Source of the DNA: Methylophilaceae bacterium | GTDB taxonomy: Bacteria > Pseudomonadota > Gammaproteobacteria > Burkholderiales > Methylophilaceae | DNA length: 39,187 nt | Direction: 5' to 3' | NCBI GenBank assembly: GCA_028122555.1 | Contig: JAOHSH010000008.1 | Location: 1 to 39,187, forward strand | Part shown: piece after piece, positions 27,067-34,995 of the stretch | Layout of the letters: every line of letters begins with the position of its first letter | Numbering within the stretch: position 1 is the stretch's first letter | The notes under the pieces: model-generated | The model's input: only the letters and a program-made list of their open reading frames with translations | What the model was told of the DNA's origin: nothing | Database searches by the model: none | Position numbers and translations under genes: made by a program

Positions 27067-27987
27067 ATGAAATTACAACAACTTAGATGTGTTCATCAAA
27101 TAGTGGAAAATGATTTTAATATATCTAAAGCAGCTGATTCATTACATACATCACAACCAGGTGTCAGTAAACAAATTCAACTGTTAGAAGATGAGGTTGG
27201 GATCAAGATTTTTCAAAGAAATGGAAAAAGATTAACTGGGCTTAGTGAGGCTGGAGATGATCTATACGACTCTATTTTAGAAATTATAAGAGAAATAGAT
27301 AACATAAAAAATATTTCTAATGAGTATGAAAGAGACGATACTGGAAGATTTACAATAGCAACCACACATACTCAAGCAAGGTACAAATTGCCAAAAGTTG
27401 TTGAAGCTTTCGTTAAAAAATATCCTAAAGTTGATTTAAATATTCATCAGGGTAACCCTTCACAGGTTACTGAGCAAATTTTAAAAGGTGAGGCGGATGT
27501 AGGTATAGCAACAGAATCAATTGGGCAAAATGAAAGTATTTTATGTTTACCATGTTATTCATGGAATCGCATATTGGTGTTTCCAAAAAATCATTTTTTA
27601 ATGAACGTAAAAGATATTACTTTAAAAGATATTGCTTCTTTTCCAATGATTACTTATGACTATGCTTTTACTGGAAGTACAATTGTGTCAAAAGTCTTTA
27701 AAGAAGCTAATATTAGTCCTAATATTATGTTAACTGCAATTGATGCAGATGTAATAAAAACTTATGTTGAATTAGATCTAGGTGTCGGATTGATTGCTGA
27801 GATGGCTTATGATGAAAATAAAGACAATCTCTTAGAAAGCAGAGATGTTAGCCATTTATTTCCAACAAGTACAACATTCATTGGAATCAGAAAAGAAACT
27901 TTTGTGAGAGGCTTTACTTATGATTTTATAAAAATGTTTACACCTGAAATCAAGGATGCAGAATTAAGAAATTTTTTAAAAAAATAG
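27067..27987 (+). CDS. cysB: LysR-type transcriptional regulator, CysB
   Basis: CysB senses sulfur status, classically through N-acetylserine or O-acetylserine, and activates cysteine genes. The 306-residue protein has an N-terminal winged helix (NISKAADSLHTSQPGVSKQIQ, about 18-38) and the CysB-specific ligand-site stretch ATTHTQARYKLP (about 96-107). It is divergent from the sulfur operon, the usual layout for a LysR regulator and its target. It is slightly shorter than E. coli CysB (324) at the C-terminus. Confidence 0.94.
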   Translation: MKLQQLRCVHQIVENDFNISKAADSLHTSQPGVSKQIQLLEDEVGIKIFQRNGKRLTGLSEAGDDLYDSILEIIREIDNIKNISNEYERDDTGRFTIATTHTQARYKLPKVVEAFVKKYPKVDLNIHQGNPSQVTEQILKGEADVGIATESIGQNESILCLPCYSWNRILVFPKNHFLMNVKDITLKDIASFPMITYDYAFTGSTIVSKVFKEANISPNIMLTAIDADVIKTYVELDLGVGLIAEMAYDENKDNLLESRDVSHLFPTSTTFIGIRKETFVRGFTYDFIKMFTPEIKDAELRNFLKK

Positions 27988-28032
27988 TTTTTTGAGTTAA
28001 TATCAATAAAAATAATAATGAAAAGGTTAGTT

Positions 28033-29691
28033 ATGAAATCTGATTTAGAAATCGCACAAAGTGCACATTTAAAAAAAATTGAAGACGTTGCAAAAAAAAT
28101 AAATGTTACTCAAGAAGCTTTGGTTAATTTTGGTCCTCATATGGCAAAAATCAATCTCAAAGGTTTGAGACAAACAGAAAAGAAAGATGGAAAACTGATC
28201 TTAGTTACGGCAATGAGCCCAACTCCAGCAGGTGAGGGTAAAACAACAACAACAATTGGATTAACCGATGCTATTGCAAGTCAAGGTAAAAGTGTAATAG
28301 CTTGCTTGCGTGAGCCTTCATTAGGACCGGTATTTGGGATGAAGGGTGGTGCTACGGGAGGTGGGTATGCACAGGCAATTCCAATGGAGAATATTAACCT
28401 ACATTTTACTGGAGACTTCCATGCTATTACCTCAGCAAACAATCTTCTTTCAGCATTGATTGATAATCATATTTATCATGGAAATGAATTAGGCATTGAT
28501 CCAGATGCAATTACCTTCAAAAGAGGCTTAGATATGAATGATAGGTCCTTAAGAAAGGTGACTATAGATAATGCTCGTTATCAATATCAAGGTGGATTTG
28601 ATATTTCAGTAGCAAGTGAGGTGATGGCAATTTTTTGCTTAGCATCTTCATTAGACGACTTGACAAATAGATTGGGAGAAATACAAGTTGCACAAAATCT
28701 TGATAAGAATAAATCTCCTATATTTGCAAAAGATTTAAAAGCTCAAGGCTCAATGGCTGCTTTGTTAAAAGACGCATTTATGCCTAATTTAGTTCAAACA
28801 TTAGAGCATAATCCAGTCTTAATTCATGGAGGTCCATTTGCTAATATTGCACATGGATGTAACTCATATATTGCTACTCAATTAGGAGCAGATATGGCTG
28901 ACTATGTTGTGACTGAAGCTGGTTTTGGCGCTGACTTAGGGGCGGAAAAATTTATTGATATTAAGTGTCGTCAAACAGGATTAAATCCTAGTTTGATTGT
29001 CATTGTAGCTACTATAAGGGCAATGAAATACCACGGTGGAAAAAAAGTTGAAGATCTCAACAAGCAGGATCTAAATGCACTTGAGAAAGGATTTTCTAAT
29101 CTTGAGCGCCATATTGAAAATTGTAGTCAACATTTTGGTTTAAATATAGTAGTTGCTATTAATCATTTTCAAACAGATACCGATGAGGAGGTAAAATTTG
29201 TTCAAGAAAAAGTTGAGGACTTAGGTTTCAAAGCTATTCTATGTTCACATTGGGGGCATGGCTCCAAAGGTGCAGAAGCATTAGCTCAAGAGGTAATAAC
29301 TCTTGTTGAAAAGCCAAATCAATTTAAATTTCTTTACGATACAAAAGATTCTATCGCATCTAAATTATCAATAATCGCACAAAAAATTTACCGAGCTAAA
29401 GATGTTAAATTTGAGGATGAGGCTTTAATACAACTTAAAAAAATTGAAGATGAATATGCACATTTTCCAGTGTGTATTGCAAAAACACCATATTCTTTTT
29501 CTGGTGATCCAAAAGGTATTGGTGCTGTTTCGGATCACATACTTACTATTAGAGAGATTAGGTTGGTTAGGGGTGCGGGTTTTATTGTCGCCATTTGTGG
29601 AAGTGTTATGACTATGCCTGGACTACCTTTGAAACCAGCAAGTGAAGGAATTTCTATTAATAATAACGGAGAAATTGAGGGCCTTAGTTAA
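28033..29691 (+). CDS. fhs: Formate-tetrahydrofolate ligase
   Basis: Fhs makes 10-formyl-THF from formate, THF and ATP, connecting formate to purine, formyl-Met and serine C1 pools. The 552-residue protein has the P-loop TPAGEGKTTTTIGL (about 64-77), REPSLGPVFGMKGGA and a C-terminal GDPKGIGAVSDHILTIREIR. I choose ATG 28033 because AAAAGG lies 6 bases upstream and homologues start at MKSDIEIA; an in-frame ATG at 28018 would add MKRLV. In a methylotroph it can reclaim formate from formaldehyde oxidation. Confidence 0.95.
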   Translation: MKSDLEIAQSAHLKKIEDVAKKINVTQEALVNFGPHMAKINLKGLRQTEKKDGKLILVTAMSPTPAGEGKTTTTIGLTDAIASQGKSVIACLREPSLGPVFGMKGGATGGGYAQAIPMENINLHFTGDFHAITSANNLLSALIDNHIYHGNELGIDPDAITFKRGLDMNDRSLRKVTIDNARYQYQGGFDISVASEVMAIFCLASSLDDLTNRLGEIQVAQNLDKNKSPIFAKDLKAQGSMAALLKDAFMPNLVQTLEHNPVLIHGGPFANIAHGCNSYIATQLGADMADYVVTEAGFGADLGAEKFIDIKCRQTGLNPSLIVIVATIRAMKYHGGKKVEDLNKQDLNALEKGFSNLERHIENCSQHFGLNIVVAINHFQTDTDEEVKFVQEKVEDLGFKAILCSHWGHGSKGAEALAQEVITLVEKPNQFKFLYDTKDSIASKLSIIAQKIYRAKDVKFEDEALIQLKKIEDEYAHFPVCIAKTPYSFSGDPKGIGAVSDHILTIREIRLVRGAGFIVAICGSVMTMPGLPLKPASEGISINNNGEIEGLS

Positions 29692-29693
29692 CA

Positions 29694-30275
29694 GTGCTCA
29701 TAATAACTTCAGAGGGGAAATCTGAGTTAGTAATAAATAAATCAAAATTCATTGGTTATAGCATCATATCAAGGTCAAGAAAGCAATTTTTAGATAGAGT
29801 AGGCGAGATAAAGAAAAATAACCCATCTTCAAGTCATACGGTATTTGGTTTACGAATTAAAAAGAATATTATTGAACCTCATTTTAGTGATGACGGTGAG
29901 CCATCCGGGACGGCGGGAAGACCTTTAATTAAGATATTAGAAACTAAAAAAATTATCAATAGCGGTCTTGCAGTTGTTCGTTATTATGGAGGCATAAATT
30001 TAGGGATGGGTGGGCTTGCAAGAGCCTATAGTCAAGCAGGAATAGATGCATTAATCAATTCCAAAATAGCTATTTTTATTAACTATAATAAGTATAAAAT
30101 ATTAATAGAATACAATAAGTTAAATAAATTAATTAATGTAATTTATAAGAATAAAGGTAAAATATATGAAAAAATATTTAAAGAAAAAGTTGAAGTTCTT
30201 ATTTCATTACCAATTGGAGCTGAGAAACAAATAAAAGAAGAATTTAAAATGATCGATATAACATTAGTCGAATAA
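29694..30275 (+). CDS. yigZ: YigZ/IMPACT family protein (UPF0029)
   Basis: This 193-residue protein begins with a GTG two bases after the fhs stop. The conserved N-terminal domain is clear: SKFIGYS, SSSHTVFGLRI, the signature FSDDGEPSGTAGRP and VVRYYGGINLGMGGLARAYS. The C-terminal DUF1949-like half is Lys/Asn-rich and poorly conserved. Eukaryotic IMPACT regulates the Gcn2 kinase; the bacterial role is unknown. Coupling to fhs is positional only. Confidence 0.88.
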   Translation: MLIITSEGKSELVINKSKFIGYSIISRSRKQFLDRVGEIKKNNPSSSHTVFGLRIKKNIIEPHFSDDGEPSGTAGRPLIKILETKKIINSGLAVVRYYGGINLGMGGLARAYSQAGIDALINSKIAIFINYNKYKILIEYNKLNKLINVIYKNKGKIYEKIFKEKVEVLISLPIGAEKQIKEEFKMIDITLVE

Positions 30276-30346
30276 AAAAATATTGTTAAATAGGTATTTC
30301 TTTATCTGTTAATATTTAATTAATCACTAATAGGGAGTGGAATGAA

Positions 30347-31621
30347 ATGAAATTAGAAACTATTGCTTTACATCATGGATATGAGTCAGAGAAAACAACA
30401 AAGGCAGCTACAACACCAATTTACCAAACCTCATCATTTACTTTTGATAACACTCAGCACGGAGCTGATTTATTTGATCTTAAAGTTGAAGGTAATATTT
30501 ATACCAGAATAATGAATCCTACAAATGCGGTTCTTGAACAGAGACTCGCTGAGATGGAGGGTGGAATTGCTTCTCTTGCCTTAGCATCTGGAATGGCTGC
30601 TATTACTGCTGCAATTCAGTGTATTACACGAACGGGGGATAATATTGTCAGTACAAACCAATTGTATGGAGGTACATATAATTTATTTGCGCATACCTTT
30701 CCTCAACAAGGTATTAATGTAAAAATGGTTGACGCAGGAGATTTCGATGCCATTGATTCTGCTATTGATGATAAAACTAAAGCACTATATTGTGAGTCAA
30801 TCGGCAACCCATTAGGTAACATTGTTGATCTAAAGGAATTAGCAGATATTGCTCACAAACATAACATACCTTTAATTGTTGACAATACTGTACCAACACC
30901 TTATTTATGTAAACCTTTTGATTTTGGTGCTGATATTGTTATTCATTCTTTAACTAAATATATTGGTGGCCACGGTACAACAATTGGCGGAATTATTGTT
31001 GATTCTGGAAAATTTAACTGGGCTAAAGAACCAAAAAAATATCCAATGCTTAATGAGCCAGATCCTTCTTACCATGGAGTTGTCTATACAGAGGCTTTAG
31101 GCCCCGCTGCATTTATTGGCCGCTGTAGAGTTGTTCCCTTAAGAAATACAGGCGCAGCACTCTCTCCACATAGCGCCTTCTTAATAATGCAAGGTCTTGA
31201 AACACTTGGTCTAAGGATGGAAAGGCATTGTGATAACGCCTTAGTATTAGCAAAATTTCTTGAATCTCATGAACAAGTAGATTGGGTTAATTATGGAGCA
31301 CTACCTAATGATAAATATAATGCAAATTGTAAAAAAATTACGCAAGGTAAAGCCTCTGGAATAATAAGTTTTGGAATAACAGGTGGAATTAAAGCAGGTA
31401 CAAAATTTATTGATGCCTTACAAATAATTTTAAGATTAGTAAATATAGGAGACGCTAAATCTCTGGCCTGTCATCCTGCTTCTACGACTCATAGACAGTT
31501 AAATCCGGAGGAATTGAAAGCAGCAGGTGTAAGTACTGATATGGTCAGAATCTCAGTTGGAATAGAGCATATCGACGATATTATTGCTGATGTTGAGCAA
31601 GCGCTTAAAGCAGCTAAGTAA
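30347..31621 (+). CDS. metY: O-acetylhomoserine sulfhydrylase
   Basis: MetY makes homocysteine from O-acetylhomoserine and sulfide (or methionine with methanethiol). The 424-residue length, the PLP lysine about K204 in HSLTKYIGGHGTTIGG, and an insertion after IIVDSGKFNW distinguish MetY from the shorter MetZ. An AGGGAG ribosome site lies upstream of the start. The 71-base upstream gap has no SAM-II-like GATTT/GCTAAA pattern, unlike metZ. rmuC follows 2 bases after its stop. Confidence 0.94.
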   Translation: MKLETIALHHGYESEKTTKAATTPIYQTSSFTFDNTQHGADLFDLKVEGNIYTRIMNPTNAVLEQRLAEMEGGIASLALASGMAAITAAIQCITRTGDNIVSTNQLYGGTYNLFAHTFPQQGINVKMVDAGDFDAIDSAIDDKTKALYCESIGNPLGNIVDLKELADIAHKHNIPLIVDNTVPTPYLCKPFDFGADIVIHSLTKYIGGHGTTIGGIIVDSGKFNWAKEPKKYPMLNEPDPSYHGVVYTEALGPAAFIGRCRVVPLRNTGAALSPHSAFLIMQGLETLGLRMERHCDNALVLAKFLESHEQVDWVNYGALPNDKYNANCKKITQGKASGIISFGITGGIKAGTKFIDALQIILRLVNIGDAKSLACHPASTTHRQLNPEELKAAGVSTDMVRISVGIEHIDDIIADVEQALKAAK

Positions 31622-31623
31622 AA

Positions 31624-32814
31624 ATGATTATTGAGATTCTTCTATTAATAATTATAACTATTAGTTTAATTATTTTATGGAAGATATTTCAAACAAAAAA
31701 AGATCAAGATGTTCCAAAGGTTCTGGAAGAAAAACATCGTCAAATGCTCGTTGATATAAATGATGCTTTAAATAAGCTTTCAGATAGGCTTCATAAAACA
31801 TTATCTGAACAAGGAAAAACGCAACAAGAAACTGTTCAGTCTTCACTTAAGAATACTTCCTTGCAATTAATGGCAAGTGTCGAAAGTTTAACCAAAACAG
31901 TAGATAAAAGACTTCAAGAGATAACTGGCAAGGTTCATGAAAGGCTTGAGGAAGGATTTAAAAAAACAAATGCTACTTTTGTTAGTGTAATGGAACGACT
32001 AGCAACGATAGATGAGGCTCAGAAAAAAATTGATGGCCTAACAACAAATATGGTAAGTCTACAAGAGTTATTAGGAGACAAGAAATCTAGAGGTGCTTTT
32101 GGAGAACTTCAATTAGAAGGCCTTATTAAGAATATTTTGCCACCAGACTCTTTTGCATTTCAACATACATTTAAAAATAGTTTAAAAGCAGATTGTGTTT
32201 TATTCTTGCCTGAGCCAACTGGAACAGTGGCTGTAGATTCAAAATTCCCTATGGAAAATTATCAAAGGATGTTTGATGTGACAGCGTCAGATTTAGATAA
32301 GGCTAAAGCTCAAAAGCAATTTAAATTAGATGTTCGTAAACATATCAATGATATAGCTAGCAAATATATTATTCCAGGAGAAACTTCTGACGGTGCTGTA
32401 ATGTTTATTCCAGCAGAAGCAGTTTTTGCTGAGATACATGCATATCATCCTGAGCTAATCCAAGATTCAATGTCTAAAAAAGTATGGTTAGTTTCCCCAA
32501 CCACTCTCATGGCTGTTCTTAATACTGCTAGAGCTGTTTTAAAGGATGTCGAAACGAGAAAACAAGTTCACGTTATTAAGTCAGAACTTGGAAAATTAGG
32601 TAAAGATTTTGATAGATTTGATACAAGAATGAAAAAATTAGCTGATAATATTCGCTTAGCTCATGAGAACGCTCAAGATGTTCATAAATCTAGTCAAAAA
32701 ATTTCAAACAGATTTTCTCAGATTGAGAGGGTAGAGTTAGAAGAAGATTCAAAAGATTTATTAGAATTTGAAGAGCAGATTTCGGGTAACGAGAAGAAAG
32801 ACAATGAAAATTAA
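31624..32814 (+). CDS. rmuC: DNA recombination protein RmuC
   Basis: RmuC limits inversions at short inverted repeats in E. coli; a nuclease-like fold has been proposed. The 396-residue protein has one N-terminal membrane anchor (about residues 2-20, IEILLLIIITISLIILW), a long coiled-coil region (about 35-150) and the conserved RmuC core with RGAFGELQLE, VAVDSKFPMENYQRM and MFIPAEAVFAEI. It has an acidic Glu-rich tail. The 3' end overlaps moaD by 11 bases. Confidence 0.94.
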   Translation: MIIEILLLIIITISLIILWKIFQTKKDQDVPKVLEEKHRQMLVDINDALNKLSDRLHKTLSEQGKTQQETVQSSLKNTSLQLMASVESLTKTVDKRLQEITGKVHERLEEGFKKTNATFVSVMERLATIDEAQKKIDGLTTNMVSLQELLGDKKSRGAFGELQLEGLIKNILPPDSFAFQHTFKNSLKADCVLFLPEPTGTVAVDSKFPMENYQRMFDVTASDLDKAKAQKQFKLDVRKHINDIASKYIIPGETSDGAVMFIPAEAVFAEIHAYHPELIQDSMSKKVWLVSPTTLMAVLNTARAVLKDVETRKQVHVIKSELGKLGKDFDRFDTRMKKLADNIRLAHENAQDVHKSSQKISNRFSQIERVELEEDSKDLLEFEEQISGNEKKDNEN

Positions 32815-33064
32815 TATCCTTTTTTTTGCTGGGATTCGAGAGATGTTTGGTTTTAAAGAAAAAAATATTAAGATCGAAGAATCTATAAATTCTCCCGAAA
32901 AATTAGTAAAGTTTTTAATTGAAAAAGAGCAAGGTTCATGGATAAAACTTTTAAGTTCAAAAGACTTAATTAGAGTTGCAATTAATCAAGAAATTTCTGA
33001 GTGGAGTAGTCCTCTGAAAGATGGGGATGAATTAGCTTTTTTCCCCCCAATTACAGGCGGTTAA
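32804..33064 (+). CDS. moaD: Molybdopterin synthase sulfur carrier subunit
   Basis: MoaD carries sulfur as a C-terminal thiocarboxylate to molybdopterin synthase. The 86-residue ubiquitin-like protein starts MKINILFFAGIREMFG and ends in the essential Gly-Gly (FFPPITGG). I use ATG 32804; an in-frame upstream ATG at 32768 would add 12 basic residues not seen in the family and would lie deep inside rmuC. moaE starts directly after the stop. Confidence 0.93.
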   Translation: MKINILFFAGIREMFGFKEKNIKIEESINSPEKLVKFLIEKEQGSWIKLLSSKDLIRVAINQEISEWSSPLKDGDELAFFPPITGG

Positions 33065-33535
33065 ATGGCAATATTTATACAAAAAGAGTTATTTAATATT
33101 GAAAAAATAATATCAAATTTAAGGGCAGATAAGTCTTCAATAGGGGCTGTTGTATCTTTTGTTGGTTATGTCAGGGAATTTGATAAAAAAATAGCCATAA
33201 AGAAGTTAAAACAAATGGATATTGAACATTATCCAGGCATGACTGAAAAAGCATTAATGAAGATTGAGTTAAGAGCTAAGACTAGATGGAATCTTGAGGA
33301 TGTTTTTATAATTCATAGGATAGGAAAATTGCTTCCAAGTGAGCCTATTGTGGCAGTTATTGTTGCTAGTCAACATAGAAAAAATGCATTTCAAGCATGT
33401 GAATTTATTATTGATTATCTTAAAACTGATGCACCTTTTTGGAAAAAAGAAATTTCTAATAAAGATGCAATATGGGTTGAAAATAAAATTGAAGATTGTC
33501 AAAAAAAAACCAGTTGGAATATTGAAAATGATTAA
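33065..33535 (+). CDS. moaE: Molybdopterin synthase catalytic subunit
   Basis: MoaE binds two MoaD tails and inserts two sulfurs into cyclic pyranopterin phosphate. The 156-residue protein has GAVVSFVGYVRE, IEHYPGMTEKAL, the IIHRIGKLLPSEP core and the conserved lysines in DYLKTDAPFWKKE. It begins immediately after the moaD stop. No moaA, moaB or moaC is in the window, so the rest of the molybdenum cofactor pathway must lie elsewhere. Confidence 0.95.
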   Translation: MAIFIQKELFNIEKIISNLRADKSSIGAVVSFVGYVREFDKKIAIKKLKQMDIEHYPGMTEKALMKIELRAKTRWNLEDVFIIHRIGKLLPSEPIVAVIVASQHRKNAFQACEFIIDYLKTDAPFWKKEISNKDAIWVENKIEDCQKKTSWNIEND

Positions 33536-33580
33536 AAAACTCTTATACACTAATATTAAATATGTATTAGGCTTAAAGGT

Positions 33581-34450
33581 ATGAGACTTAATAAAATTGT
33601 TTTTCCTGTTGCTGGCCTAGGATCTAGATTCTTTCCAGCTACAAAATCAACACCTAAAGAAATGTTACCTGTTGTAGATAAGCCATTAATTCAATATGCA
33701 GTTGAGGAAGCTCTAGAGGCGGGGTTTACTGAACTTATTTTTGTTACTTCTAAATCAAAAACTTCCATTCGAGATCATTTCGATAGTAAATTGAATACTA
33801 ACTTGTCTAACGTAACAAAAGAAAAAAAAGAATTATTAAATAAAATGAATAAAATAATCCCGGATGGGATTTTGTGTAAATATGTTTTTCAAGAAGAGCC
33901 TTTAGGGTTGGGACATGCAATATTACAAGCAAAACCAATTATTAATGATGAACCTTTTGCTGTTATTTTGGCTGATGATCTAATTGATGCTAAAACTGGG
34001 GTTTTAAGGCAAATGGTAGATTTATATAGAGATACTAAATCTTCCATTATTTCTGTTCATAAAATTGATAAAGCTTATTCTGCTCAATATGGAATTGCTT
34101 CGATAACGGATAAAAGTCAAAAAATAATGAAACTAACTGACATTGTTGAGAAGCCTCAGCCTGAAGAAGCACCATCAAACTTAGGAGTAGTGGGCCGCTA
34201 CATTTTCTGCAATGAAATATTACAATCCTTAGAAAATATCTCATTTGGAACAGGTAATGAAATTCAATTAACTGATGGTATAAAATTAATGATATCGACT
34301 AGTTCTGTTTATGCTTATGAATTTGAGGGAATAAGATATGATTGTGGAGACAAATTAGGCTTTATCAAAGCCAATATTGAATACGCACTAAGAAATAAAA
34401 TTTTTGGTAATGAATTAGAGAGTTATTTAAAATCGCGGTTGAAGAAATGA
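33581..34450 (+). CDS. galU: UTP-glucose-1-phosphate uridylyltransferase
   Basis: GalU makes UDP-glucose for envelope polysaccharides. The 289-residue nucleotidyltransferase has the N-terminal PVAGLGSRFFPATKSTPKEM, VDKPLIQYAVEEA and ILADDLI motifs, then VEKPQPEEAPSNLGVVGRYI and CGDKLGFIKANIEYALR. An AAAGG lies upstream of the start. The stop overlaps the next gene by ATGA. Confidence 0.96.
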   Translation: MRLNKIVFPVAGLGSRFFPATKSTPKEMLPVVDKPLIQYAVEEALEAGFTELIFVTSKSKTSIRDHFDSKLNTNLSNVTKEKKELLNKMNKIIPDGILCKYVFQEEPLGLGHAILQAKPIINDEPFAVILADDLIDAKTGVLRQMVDLYRDTKSSIISVHKIDKAYSAQYGIASITDKSQKIMKLTDIVEKPQPEEAPSNLGVVGRYIFCNEILQSLENISFGTGNEIQLTDGIKLMISTSSVYAYEFEGIRYDCGDKLGFIKANIEYALRNKIFGNELESYLKSRLKK

Positions 34451-34980
34451 ATTATAAAGAGTTAATATCTGAATCTTCTCTTATATATAATAATAAAAAA
34501 ATATGTGATGCAATCTCATCTATTGCAGATCAATGTAATTTTTTATTAAGTAATGAAGAAGTTACAATCCTTCCTGTTATGAATGGTGGCCTTATTTTTT
34601 CGGGACATCTAATTCCAAAACTAAATTGTCAATGTGTATTAGATTATATTCATGCAACTAGATATTTAAATAATCGAGGACACCAAACTGTTAATTGGAT
34701 TTATAAACCAAAATTAGATCTAATTAAAGGTAAAGTAGTTTTAGTTTTAGATGATATTTTAGATGAAGGTATAACATTAAAAACTATAAAGAAAAATCTT
34801 TTTGAAATGGGTGCTAAAAAAGTATTAATTGCTGTTTTGTTCGATAAAAAAATAGAAAAAATAAAGCCAATTAAGGCAGACTTTACTGGATTAGAAGTTC
34901 CTAACGCTTATGTTTATGGTTTTGGGTTGGACTTTAAGGGAATAGGGCGTAACATCCCTCATCTTTATGCACATAAATAA
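34447..34980 (+). CDS. hpt: Hypoxanthine-guanine phosphoribosyltransferase family
   Basis: This 177-residue type I phosphoribosyltransferase has the PRPP-binding motif VLVLDDILDEGIT and the N-terminal VLPVMNGGLIFSGHL flexible-loop region. It would salvage hypoxanthine or guanine to nucleotides using PRPP. It starts inside the galU stop (ATGA). The exact base preference (hypoxanthine against guanine or xanthine) is not readable. Confidence 0.88.
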   Translation: MNYKELISESSLIYNNKKICDAISSIADQCNFLLSNEEVTILPVMNGGLIFSGHLIPKLNCQCVLDYIHATRYLNNRGHQTVNWIYKPKLDLIKGKVVLVLDDILDEGITLKTIKKNLFEMGAKKVLIAVLFDKKIEKIKPIKADFTGLEVPNAYVYGFGLDFKGIGRNIPHLYAHK

Positions 34981-34995
34981 ACATTTAAAACTCTG

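Noticed and set aside
27960-28005. A-run/T-run hairpin at the end of cysB as a terminator.
   Set aside because: It is made almost only of A and T pairs over the stop codon, with no GC-containing stem, and is expected by chance in such AT-rich DNA.
30276-30346. Possible SAM riboswitch before metY.
   Set aside because: The 71 bases contain no GATTT/TTGC/GCTAAA pattern and no stable stem; only an AGGGAG ribosome site is visible.
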